DNA of 64,000 bases, from contig CM034238.1 in NCBI GenBank assembly GCA_019916065.1, positions 39,957,375-40,021,374 of the forward strand, in the 5' to 3' direction. The notes beneath the pieces were generated by a model. It saw only the letters and a program-made list of their open reading frames with translations. It was not told where the DNA came from and did not search any database. Shown here one piece after another: positions 33,651 to 44,396 of the stretch (within the stretch, counting starts at the first letter, position 1; each line of letters begins with the position of its first letter). Source of the DNA: Vitellaria paradoxa (Eukaryota > Streptophyta > Magnoliopsida > Ericales > Sapotaceae). Position numbers and translations under genes: made by a program.

Positions 33651-35626
33651 TTGATTTTTGCCTCTTTTGCTTTTTTATTTTATTATTTTATGGAATATAA
33701 AGATAATAAATACCTCTTTGGACTCATATTAAATTTTAGAAAAATTTATAAGTTTTATTTTATTCAAAACAATTTTCCAATCATCATCTTATTTATAACC
33801 AAACCCTTATCATAGGTTTTCGGCTTCAAGATATCTACAAATGTCCACAGAATTATTCTAATGTTTAGGAATGTATTAAATGAGTTTCAATAAATTCACT
33901 TAATCATAAAAATATAGTTATATAACATGCTAGGTTGACAAAATAATGCCTAAAAATAAATCAACTTCATTTAAGGAAGACCAAATGAGAAAAGAATAAG
34001 TCCATTAATTCTTTAGAGCATTTTATCAAATACTTAGCATTTTAGTTTGAATAAGTCATCCAACTATTCATGATTAAACTGATTATATAAGTCAATTATC
34101 ATCAATATTAGAGTGTCAAATAATATATAATATCCAGTTTAAAATAATTTCATATCAATAGAAATTATTAAGATGACAATAACTAACAAAAGGTAATTGA
34201 AAATTTAAATAAATCTTTAAACATAATATTCTAAAGAAATCCAAACAAGCATCAATTAAAGCTAAGCAGAAATAGCAGCTTGAAAGAAAATTCATATAAA
34301 ATAGAGCAGGACTCCAATATCTACAAACTTTATATCTGTAGAAACTAGACTTAAAGACCTACAACTTTCATGTTTTACCCTTTTTAAAATTCTAAGGTCT
34401 AAAGGTGCAAAAACAGTCTTGAATTCAATTTGTTCAGAAAATACAATTTTACACGTGCTCAGTGTTTTGGGCATAACTTTTGACTCACAAATCGGATTGA
34501 TGCAATTCTTTTTGGGTTGGAAAGAAAATTGAAAGGTTTACAACTTTTATGTTTTAACCGAAGCCTAATTCCACCGTTTTAGGGGTTAGAAGCACATTAT
34601 AAATTACAAATAGAGAGCTGTCAGTATACTGAGTTACATCAGTCAAAATTTTAGCTTCCCTACCCCCAATATATGGGTATTTATTTTTATCACAATCAAG
34701 TTTCATACTTCAAACCAGAAAATGCATCAAATATATTTTAGGAGGTTCATCATCCTACTTCAATGAAGATATTAATGACCAATTTTGAGAAGGAAAAATG
34801 AGTTGAGTTTTGAACACCACCCAATTGAAAAGTTCCAAGCCTTTCTTCTTCCTCCAAGCAACACCAAATCTCCAACCACACTAAAATAATGTTTTATTTT
34901 TTTTTCTTATTTTCTTTTCTTTGAAGACACACAAATTTATAGGGAGTGTAGAGAAAGTGTCGGTAGAGAAAAACAAGCTCCACTACCTAGACTTGAAAAC
35001 CACTAAAGTAGCATTATGTATTAGGTAGTATAATTCAAATAATCTAGCTTAGCCTTTTTGACTATCTAGCCACATAATTTAAGATAGGTGTTGGAAAATG
35101 GATGAAGATGGGTGGCATGATCCGGGAATCATGCTAGCTTTTTGGCAAATTAAACAAAATGCTTTAAATCATGCTAGCTAATTTATTTGGAAGAATGCTT
35201 TAAGATCATCAATGTAGGGTCTTCTTTTTTGACTAATTAGCCAAATAATTTGTAAGATTGTGAGAGATATATGGAAGAAAGGATGGATGGAAATAAAGTT
35301 TGCTAGGAAATAATTTAGAGCTACTATTCATGAGTCAACTCAGTGAGTGATAAAGTGAGTTGAGGTGAGTCAAAGAAAAGGTTGACCCATGGGTTAATGG
35401 GTTTGGTTTGAACCAAATAGGTAATTGGGCTAGGAAGTGTTTGAATAAAAATTTTAGAAATTCTACGTAAAACTCTCACATAGAGTGAAATTAAATCCGA
35501 AATCTTTCTAATTAATTTTATCATTCTAAAAATTTTAAAATCCTTGATTTTTCTAAATTTTTACTATAACAAATATCACCACACACTTAAGGAAATTAAT
35601 TAAGAAAAAAAATTCAGATTATTACA

Positions 35627-36145
35627 GGTTACCTCTCAACTTAGGTAATTATGTAGAATTCTAGCAATTTACTTTTGGAGCTCTCACAACACTCTGGCAT
35701 GATATAGACATATAGTATACAGATATATAGATTCGTACTTTTCCAGGGATAATTAGAGTTTGGGGGGGGGGGGGTTGAAGGTTATGGTTGATGAGGGGCT
35801 ATTAAATGAGAATACGCGGGAGAATGGATTGTTGTTTTTCTTTTGAAGAACTGAGATTGGTTGCAGTAAGAGTAGATCAGGTAAGTTAAACTACATATAT
35901 AGTTTAGCAACTAGATTTCTTAAAATATAACTCTTTAACTTCCAAGCCCCTAGACCTTTGGACTCTTCCTTTGAATGCAACCAATGGTTGAAACAGTATT
36001 AATGCAGTGAGTTGTTCCAAAGTATATATATAGCCTCAAAATTTTAATAAATATAATTTAATATCAAGTTGATTAAGACATGAATGGTTGGCAACACAAG
36101 TATTAATTACAAAGTGACCCTTCAGATATTCTATGTAGTAAACGA
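35627..36145 (+). repeat. Uninterrupted version of the inverted duplicate
   Basis: Three pieces of this 0.5-kb stretch recur in reverse at 27005-27105, 26390-26575 and 22725-22940. It includes a G13 tract (35762-35774) where the other copy has only short C runs. It contains no convincing frame; what it derives from is unknown. Confidence 0.8.
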
Positions 36146-36486
36146 AAATTCACAAAGGTGACCTGCATGAAGCTGGCAACCTACTTAATAATGTCAGAGC
36201 AGAAATTAATGTGTTAAGTTAATGTTAGTTTTAATTATTGACAAAATTTTCCTCATGTATTATTTTACAAAATTTAGATTTTTTCTTCTTAATAATTTAT
36301 CTCATCTTTACTATTTATCTTTATCTCTTTTTCTCTATTTAAAAAACCTATTATTCTCTCCTCTCTACCTTCGAAAACATCTCTTTTTAAAATATAGTTA
36401 AGTGATAAATCTCTCATTTTAACTATAAATTTATTAATTTGTCATTAGTTTTCAAAGTCAAGTCTAAGGTCATTCACACAAGTCAG

Positions 36487-36690
36487 TTAAGAGATTCTGA
36501 AATTTTTTGGAAACCAAGTAGGGTATGGAAACATTTTTTGAAAAATTTTGGCAATTATGTAGGATACGAGTATAAATTTGTCCCTGACCTGTATTCTACC
36601 ACCCAATTCCCAAAAAATTTTCGAATTCCCTAACCATTTAGGATATGGATCAAGTAGGGTACGAACGGGTCGATTGAGATGACCATCGCT
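36487..36690 (-). repeat. hAT-type dispersed repeat, relative at 63162-63360
   Basis: Reversed, it reads AGCGATGGTCATCTCAATCGACCCGTTCGTACCCTAC, close to GGGATGGCCATCTCAGCAGATCCGTTCATATCGTACCC at 63165. Both then contain TTTTTTTGGRAA and GGGTAYGAG motifs typical of plant hAT non-autonomous elements. Only one end of each is recognisable. Confidence 0.45.
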
Positions 36691-36699
36691 ATTAAAAAT

Positions 36700-38979
36700 G
36701 ATTTTGAAAACCCACTTGAATTGTGATTTGGATGCAACAAAATTTTTTACCAACTTTGATAGGGTGGTGTACGAAAAAAGAGAAAAAAAAAATTAATTTT
36801 GACCGGATTTAATGCTAGGCAAAAAGGTATACATCAAAAATTTTTATTTTTTTTCCAAGATGGATGCAATCTTGCATCTAACGCTATAATAAAAGGTAAA
36901 GGTGAAAGTAAAAGCCCACACGAATATATCGTTGCCTCTCACATGGCCCGTTTGAAAAAAGCACAGAATTGATCTCATGTAGCTGAATGAAGTTTGAAAT
37001 AGTGGAATTGTTTTGTTGTCATAGTTTAAAACTTAGAAGTGTTTGGTATTCTTGATGTTTTGGAGATTTCAGAAATATATATTTTGATTAGATCGACAAG
37101 GTACTGTATGAAATCATCAGAAGCTTTTAATGGATGGAGGCCAATCTTTGAAGAAGATAGCATACAATGGGCTCAACGGATTCATTCCTGACTTTTGAGA
37201 CTGACATATCAAGCTAAAGCAAATGACATTTCTCATGCTTTAAGGGAAATGATGATTGATGAATATGAAGAGAAGACATAGGATTTTTTTGATGGAAAAT
37301 GAAGGTATAACTGAGAAGGATATCGTGTGAAGCCTTTATCTTATGTTTGTAATATGAATTTTTAGATTAATTTGTGTAATTTTTTACAATTAATTAAGTA
37401 AAAATTAAATTTTATTGATAAATATCTATTTGTTTTAATTTTATTTTTTAACTCAATTAAAAAATTAAATTTATTTTATTTTATATTTTTATCATTTACT
37501 TTTATTTTTTCTCCACAAATTCATATTTCAAACATAGTATTAGAAAGAATGAGAAATATGAAAGAATTTAGCAAGAGAGAGAGTAGAAGGGCTTCTAAAA
37601 GATTCAAACCTCTACATGAGATGCATCGAAGAAAGCCCAAAAACAACTATTTCACATGGATATGATAATTACTATAGTGTAGATAGCTTGAATGATTTTA
37701 CTTTTGTCAAAGCCATTGAAACATTTTAATTTTTGTTTTTAGGGAACTAATCATTTGGAACACTTTTGCATCACCAACATTTTTGAATACCTACTTATCC
37801 CAAAAGGAAAAAAAAAAAAAGCATTTTTGAATACTTGAATGGTAAGATTTGAAATTTTTAAATGTTTTTGATATCTATTAAAGTTTCATACGAGTCATAT
37901 ACGTTCAATTTGATTTATTATTAAAATATAATTTTTTTTCTTCTTTATTTGCGAAATCATGCTAGAGGAGGCGAAATCAACTTCAACATAAATTAGTCAT
38001 TGTTATTAGTGATATTATGCAAGTTTTTGATTATTTGAATTTCTTGTTAGTTATAATTTGATAATTGAAATATGGGGAATTCAAGGATTCAAAAATTCTG
38101 TTTTAATGATGGTGTCTAGGATTTATCTACTTTTTTGAGTTGCCATATATGACTTATATGACATTCATATATTTGATTAATTAATTTCTATATTATCATG
38201 AATGGAAGTGAATGGCTGATGTGATGGCAAATATTGCATTTATGTCATGATATATAATCACTATCATTATATTAGATCATTTAGCGCAGTGTAGTATTAT
38301 ACCCAAATCATGTAAGCACTCTATATCCGAGGTTCGGCCACTAAATTTTGGTAGACCACCCTACAAATATTTTAAGTTTGCTCCCTGTGGCAATGAACAC
38401 GTGAGATTGTTTAACTAAACTATCGGACCTATTTTTTTTAGATATTAGACTGTGGCTATTTTATTAGAAACATTTTGATAAATGTAATACTTTAGTTTAT
38501 TTTATTTGGATGAACGTAATGATTTATAAACCTTTACTTTATGATTTGGAAAATATTAAGTTCTAATTATATTGTGACTGTTGGGCGTACTTTAGTTATG
38601 GCTAGCTCTGAAATTCTAACTATTGTCTTTTTGTGACTATAATTGGCCAACCATTTATGTAGAATTACTTCTAAGATAATAGAATTTTGTCAATTTACAC
38701 CTTTAACTCACTTCTGGAAATTTGGGGCATCACAATTTCCTTGTTTTAATAAATTAAGATACATTCATTTTGACAGTTTCCTACCTCTTAAGTCCTGCAG
38801 AAAATCTTCCTTCCAAGTTGAATGTAAAAGCTGTCCAGCACATTTAGATGGTTTCCAGATCGATTTCGATTTGGAATAGCACTTCGAATTACTTTAAACA
38901 CTTCAGGAACCCCATTTGCTCGCTAGGATGAAATATAGCCAATAAACTTTCCAATGAGCTTCTGTAGTCAATCCATCAA
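36700..38979. other. Intergenic stretch without a recognisable gene
   Basis: 37085-37330 has more even composition and a broken frame (RSTRYCMKSSEAFNGWRP, then FEEDSIQWAQRIHS, then a stop) that might be a decayed exon, but I cannot assign it. At about 38735, reversed, TGTGATGCCCCAAATTTCC resembles an LTR start, so part may be LTR remnant. Confidence 0.4.
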
Positions 38980-39489
38980 GGGTGCGTTTGGAGCACCAAA
39001 GTTCTTTAAAAATCTCTAAAAATTTCTGAAAATCTCTATAAAATTTTACACATTCTTTCATTCTTAAAATTCAAAAAACGTTTAATAACTTAAAAAAAAA
39101 AGTCGATAACTAGAATTCGATTAATCAAATAGCAAAAATTTTATCGCCATTCTCATCATGGACTCTCAAACTACCAAATGACACCCACTTTGATTATTTT
39201 TTGTGGCGTTTTTAAAACCGTTTCAACGGATTGTTGAAACCATTCCGATAAAATCGCGCGGCCAACTTTTGTCCAAACGATTTCTACTATCCATTTGAAC
39301 GGATTGTAGTGTAAAACGACTGCCTAAAATTTTGAATCCGTCCAAACGGAAATCCAATTCATCAAAACGAAATTTTACTATTCATCTCTAAAAAATAGGA
39401 TTTGAGCAGTGTACACCAAACACTAAATTTTCTCAAATTATATTTTATCTCATTTTTTTTTCAACTTTTTGGTGCGCCAACCACAGCCC
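38980..39489. mobile_element. MITE-like element, about 510 bp
   Basis: It starts GGGTGCGTTTGGAGCACC and, reversed, the other end starts GGGCTGTGGTTGGCGCACC; the inverted ends pair over about 20 bases with one indel. The interior has GTCCAAACGGA / CATTTGAACGGATTG words. This is a longer member of the 'GGTGYGTTTGG' group. No target duplication is evident, and there is no coding region. Confidence 0.6.
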
Positions 39490-40049
39490 AATTTTGTTTT
39501 CCCCGGCAAGGTAATCTACTCTCTCTTTTTCCCAAGGATGTAGCCAGTAGCCAGCGAAGTGTGAAATTACCCGCATACGAAAACTAGAGAAAACTGGACT
39601 CGCTCATTGGCACCTTGTCTCCATGTACATACAACAGGAAGTGGTAAGAGATTTGATTGTTATAATTTATATTGAAATATAAATGTGAGGAATTAAAATA
39701 ATACTGATAATAGACTGTATGAGTAATTTTTATAATTTACACAAGTAATTAACTAATAAATAACAAATACAAAATACAAATCACAAAATTATTATAACAA
39801 AAATTTTCAGAATAATCAGATCAAACACAAACAGACTAATCTTAATCTGGTACTCTATCTCCGACCATGATCTCAGACTCTCGACGGACACAAGTCAAAC
39901 AAGGAAGACTTTGGATAGGTATCTCATCAACAAGTAATTAATGACATAAACAACCCCTATGATAATCATCAACACATCGACATATTTTAAAACTCTAAAA
40001 AATTATATATACGAGCATATGTACTACTCTAATTAAAAGGAAAATATTA

Positions 40050-40631
40050 CTACAATTCGCAAGTCAAGTAATTATAGGATGGAGGGTTACTGTAGGGGCG
40101 TTGGCCGACAGAGTTGCCAGGGGGATAATAGTTGCAAATGATGAACCACTTTCCCCCAATTCCAGCTGAAACGCTGCTGTCATTGCACTGCACCCTACCA
40201 CACCCAAGTCGAACCGAGCTGCTCCAAACCATCTGAGTATAGTGGCGGCAGTTCTTACCCTCGGCGCATGAAGTGGAGTAAAAGTTATAGTCGGGCTTCT
40301 CCGATGCCCACAGCTCCACAGCAGCGGTGCCGGTGAATTCACTGGCGTCTAATAGGCCAATCGCGATGTTCTCCCCGTATGCTCCGTCCGAGCGCACGAG
40401 AGCACAATCGCCTCTCCTTTTGTTCGCGTAGTCTTGCGCGTAGGCGGCGATAGCTTCGTCCCAAATCATTGGTCCAACGCCCACCTTAGCACGAACTGTG
40501 TTGTGAGCGTTGAGGTAGTCTTCGGGCGCGTTCTGGGCTTTCGAGGAATATTGCACCATTAATATTGCCACTACCTTGATGATGATACAAAGACGACCCA
40601 AAGGGGTGGTGCTCTTTCTTAACTCCTTCAT
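40050..40631 (-). CDS. Divergent PR-1-like CAP protein with C-terminal tail
   Basis: The gene is intron-less with 193 residues, using the ATG at 40629-40631 (an upstream TTG is only a frame extension). Residues 14-33 are a hydrophobic segment ending SSKAQNAP, a likely signal peptide or signal anchor preceded by a basic N-terminus. The CAP domain runs 34-180. Glu87, Glu111 and His130 of the CAP tetrad are kept, but the first His is Arg80 (LVRS in place of LVHS). The six family cysteines are at 76, 122, 128, 144, 149 and 166. Residues 151-160 form an insertion before KWFIICNYY. The CAPE1-type PPGNSVGQRPY (170-180) has the canonical CNYY ahead of it, but is followed by a 13-residue tail containing a seventh mature cysteine (192), so release of CAPE1 would need an extra cut. 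It is probably a functional, separately regulated paralogue. Confidence 0.92.
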   Translation of the reverse strand: MKELRKSTTPLGRLCIIIKVVAILMVQYSSKAQNAPEDYLNAHNTVRAKVGVGPMIWDEAIAAYAQDYANKRRGDCALVRSDGAYGENIAIGLLDASEFTGTAAVELWASEKPDYNFYSTSCAEGKNCRHYTQMVWSSSVRLGCGRVQCNDSSVSAGIGGKWFIICNYYPPGNSVGQRPYSNPPSYNYLTCEL

Positions 40632-40688
40632 TTCTTTTCGAGTCAATACAACTGAGATGGAAACGCTGTAATCGATCGATGCTCAAAG

Positions 40689-40695
40689 ATATAAA
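40689..40695 (-). promoter_or_regulatory. Candidate TATA box of the divergent PR-1 gene
   Basis: TTTATAT within ACTTTATATCTTT, read on the minus strand, 58-64 bases before the ATG. It does not match the promoter of the tandem PR-1 pair. Confidence 0.4.
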
Positions 40696-40829
40696 GTTTG
40701 GGTGTTTTCTCGCAAGTGGAAATTTCTCCGAAATTTCTCTCCTGCAATGCTTACAAATAGGCAATGTTCGACGGGCGAATAAGATTTGGGAATTAGATAG
40801 GCAGCCTACCATTTCTAACCAAGTTGATC

Positions 40830-42360
40830 TTACTCTTATATTTAGTTTGTAGTATTACAACTTCTAATTGGATTTCCTTATTAGATTTATATTTCTTTGG
40901 TGCCATTGAAAGCATGTTTTTGTAATGATATTTTATTTAATTTATTTTTCTGGTTATAATAAAACATTTATTTATTTAAGCATATATTACTGTCTCTTAT
41001 TTATAAAATATGTGATTTAAGTATTGGACATAAGATAGCAATACAGAAAGATTTAAATCGTAAATTTTATAAATTAAAATAAATTTACAGCTATTAATGA
41101 AACGGGCATTTCATTATATTAAAGCAGTAACATTTCTACTTCTTGATCGAGTGATTTATCTTGATCACTAAAATAGTGATTTTGAGTACAAAAGTTAGTA
41201 TGTATATGTAATATATATATTGAAAGGACTGTTATAAATTATGATTTGGTTAATAAATGTTATTAATCATAATTTACTTAAGCTTCAATAAACTTAATAA
41301 ACTTTAATCCTGAGTTTGTAATAGACTCATATTCATGAATTAAATCCATTTGAGTTATCACAGAGTGAGATCTTATAAACAGTCAAAACCTCGATAACTT
41401 AGAGATTTAATTTCATGAATCGTGGGAACATATACTTACAAGATGAAATCTATTTTGATATGCTCACCTAAGTTATTTATCTTTTTGATTATTAAATCTG
41501 CAGTGGCCGCAGTTTATTCAATAAATTGTTTATTGAATAACAACATTTATTTGTAAATTGTTTAAAAATATAGAAATATTGAGAATGATTAAAATTTAGA
41601 TAAATAGAGACTTAGGGGTAAATATGTAATTAAGGGGCTCGATATTTAGCCTAACTTAATTACGAGCTTATAATGGATGGTTAATTAAGTAGATATTATT
41701 GGTCTAAGATCAAAATTCATTTAATTAAAAAATTCATTTTATTAAAAGGAGTTTTAATTAAATAAATTTTAACATGGACTACTAAAGTGCAATCCAGATC
41801 TTTTAGTGGAATAACCCTGGGTTAATTTAAAAGATAATGGGTTGTCATGAGATGACAAGATCCAAAAATCTTTTAAGTTGGAGTTAGGAATCTATGGGTC
41901 TTTAGTCTCAAAGCTAGCTCAATTTTATTTTGATAGGCCAGGTCTAGTTGGCTTATTATTTATAATTTATTTTATTTGTAAAATAAATTATAGATAACTA
42001 ACGTATGTTTAGATGAGATGATATGGTTGAGATATATACTCTTAGATTGAGATATTTTCTCAAGATACCATATCTTCTAAATACGTTAAGATAATATATA
42101 TATATAGATAAGATATATGTGAGAGTGGATAAGAGATAATCTCTAGAGTTAGAGATTTTTTCTAATACAAACTCTGAATATATTTTTTATATATAGATAA
42201 GTCAGGTGATTTGAAAAAAGTGACCACACACATCCATCTAGAGAAATAATTTGATAACAGCTCTAGAAGGCTAAATCGCTGAAAAGAAGGAGTTTCCGCT
42301 GTGCATCTGAAAATTTTTAAGAGTTCATCCTTCTAATCGAGATATATTTTTTTCTCAACC
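40830..42360. other. Intergenic; part may be an old LTR element
   Basis: 41140-41480 has the style of a plant LTR leader (TCTTGATCGAGTGATTTATCTTGATCACTAAAATAGTGATTTTGAGTAC in pieces, CATGAATCGTGGGAACATATAC), but neither termini nor coding domains are visible. The rest is AT-rich. Confidence 0.35.
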
Positions 42361-42420
42361 CTATTCTATAAAAACTAACATTCCTATCCCCCAAAATGGG
42401 GAATAAGTGGTACTATAGGG

Positions 42421-43714
42421 TAGGGGTGGCAAAATTGACCCAAACCTATCAACCCACCCAATTGAACCCATAATAAATGGGTTTGGGTCCTATTATTTTA
42501 CTAATTGGGTTGTAATTGGGTAACTTATAAAATACCCATTTATAAACGGGTGCAAATGGGTTGTGAAACGGGACCCGTTAAAACACCCATTTAAGTTAAA
42601 AAAATTAGTTTAACCCCCTCTCTGTTTACACTATTCTCTCTCTCTCTAGCAATATCTACAATAAATATATAATATATACATTACATATATATGATACGTG
42701 TATATATATTCAACGTATACAATAAATGTATAATATATATATTATATATAATTTATTTCTTCTTCCATTCTCTATTCCTATTCTCCTTCATACTCAATAC
42801 AAATAACACGTGCGCGTACACACACGCGCCCACACACGCACACACGCCTACACACACATGCGCGCCTACACACACATGCGCGCACACACACAAACACGCG
42901 CGCACACACACGCCTACACACGCGCACGCGCGTGCACAGATACACACGTGTACGCGCGCACACATACATACATGCCTACGCGCGCGCGCGCGTGTGCACA
43001 TGCATACATACCTACATGTGCGCGCTCGCGCACATACATGCCTACATACGCGCACGCGCACACACACACGCATACATACCTACACACATGCGCGTGCGTA
43101 CAGACACGCACGCGCGTGCAAACACATGCATACACGCCTACGTGCGTGCGCACGCGCGGGGCACATATGCACACGCGCGTGTGGGCGCGCACACGCACAC
43201 ACACACGAGCTCGTGCGCGCACACGTACACACACGAACACCTGCACACACACGCACACATGCACACACACATGCACACGCGCACGCACACACATACACAC
43301 ACACCCCCCACACGCATACGTGCGCGCGTGCGTGCAGAGAGAGAGAGAGAGTTGTTGATTTAAAATTGAATAAAAAATAAATCGGTTCGTACAAATTCGA
43401 AATTAATTGAAAAATGTAAATATAATATATAATATTATATAATATGTATAATATTATATTAATTAAAATAAATAATGATGTATTTATATATATATACACA
43501 TTAATTGAAATAAATTTTTAATTTTTTTTAAAAAGTAAGTTGGGTCATAAGTAAATGGGTTGGATATGGGTTCATGGGTTTGATATAACCCATATTCAAC
43601 CTGCCCATATCTAACCCGCCTTTTAAATAGGTGGATTTGGGTTGCACCCATTTAATCTCCAACCCGTTTAAACCCATTACTAACCCGCCCAACCCGCCCA
43701 TTTTGCCACCCCTA
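42421..43714. mobile_element. Non-autonomous hAT element with 8-bp target duplication
   Basis: The left end TAGGGGTGGCAAAATTGACCC and the reversed right end TAGGGGTGGCAAAATGGGCG pair as hAT-type inverted repeats. The flanks are CTATAGGG (42413-42420) and CCATAGGG (43715-43722), an 8-bp duplication with one change. Subterminal regions are full of AAATGGGTTTGGGT / AACCCATTT motifs in both orientations. There is no transposase. The centre holds a long CA/CG array (42806-43335). Confidence 0.88.
42806..43335. repeat. Alternating purine-pyrimidine (CA/CG) array, Z-DNA-prone
   Basis: About 530 bases are an almost unbroken alternation of purine and pyrimidine: mixed CACACA, CGCGCG, TACATACATG and GTGCGCGC blocks, with few breaks (for example CACCCCCCAC near 43305). 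It is followed by a GA tract (43336-43351). Long frames exist in all six readings because such sequence lacks stop codons; none is a gene. Confidence 0.93.
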
Positions 43715-43988
43715 CCATAGGGATATAGTATTACTTATACCCCACCTCTGAATTTGTTTCCTACCAAAATATAAAGGTTCAAAATTATTTCTTGTTACAT
43801 CTCATGTTAAATCATATCTTCTAACTCATTTTATATCTCACCAACCAAAAAATAAAAAATTAATCTGACATAAAAGATTAATCTCATATTATATCTAATC
43901 TTATATATTATTCCATAGTATTACTTATATCTCATCATCTAATCCCCCAAAACAAACATGGCCATAAAGTCTCACTAGTATTGACTGA

Positions 43989-44292
43989 GGGAGCATTTGG
44001 CATCCAAAAATTAGAAAAAGTGCATGGCTTGAGTTCTAATTTTTAGGTGTTTGGTTGACACAATTCAAAAATTTTAACTAGATCCGTTTGTATGTGATCT
44101 CATCTACCTGTTTGAATCGGTTTTGTTAGAAGGTACTAGAAAATTGGCAATAGTTAAAAAAATTGACAAAAATTAACTAAAATTTATAAAATTTAAAGTT
44201 TAAAAAACATGCATGAAAAACGAGAACAAAAAAAATAGTAAAAATATATAAAAGTTGCCAAATATTTGTGTTTCTTGGGTACCAAATGCCCC
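43989..44292. mobile_element. MITE, about 304 bp
   Basis: It starts GGGAGCATTTGGCATCC, and reversed the other end starts GGGGCATTTGGTACCC. The flanks TTGACTGA and TTGAATTA share 6 of 8 bases, compatible with an old 8-bp hAT duplication. AT-rich interior, no frame. Confidence 0.65.
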
Positions 44293-44299
44293 TTGAATT

Positions 44300-44357
44300 A
44301 AAATTTAATCCTCTTTGATTTGGGGAGTGTTAACAGTATTTTATATTAGTTTATGAG

Positions 44358-44396
<39 letters not shown>

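Larger units (their letters stand above)
31971..35626 (-). mobile_element. Long solo LTR (3656 bp), perfect 5-bp target duplication
   Basis: On the minus strand it starts TGTAATAATCTGAA (35626) and ends CCGGGACGTGACA (31971). GGTTA flanks it on both sides (31966-31970, 35627-35631). The 3' terminal GGGACGTGACA agrees with the other gypsy LTRs here (CAGGACGTGACA at 52356-52367, CAGGGCGTGACA of 18869-21084), so it belongs to the same broad lineage with very long LTRs. There is no internal region. It has collected tRNA-like SINE segments (32717-32812, 33571-33650) and a (TA)n run. The small open frames inside have no recognised domains. Confidence 0.85.

Noticed and set aside
40632..40646. TTG start extending the divergent PR-1 gene by five residues
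   Set aside because: Non-ATG start; the ATG at 40629-40631 gives a normal product.
42691..43499. Several long open frames (up to 229 codons) in all six frames
   Set aside because: They come from the CA/CG dinucleotide array, which cannot form stop codons. The products are His/Thr/Arg or Cys/Val/Arg repeats with no fold, inside a hAT element.
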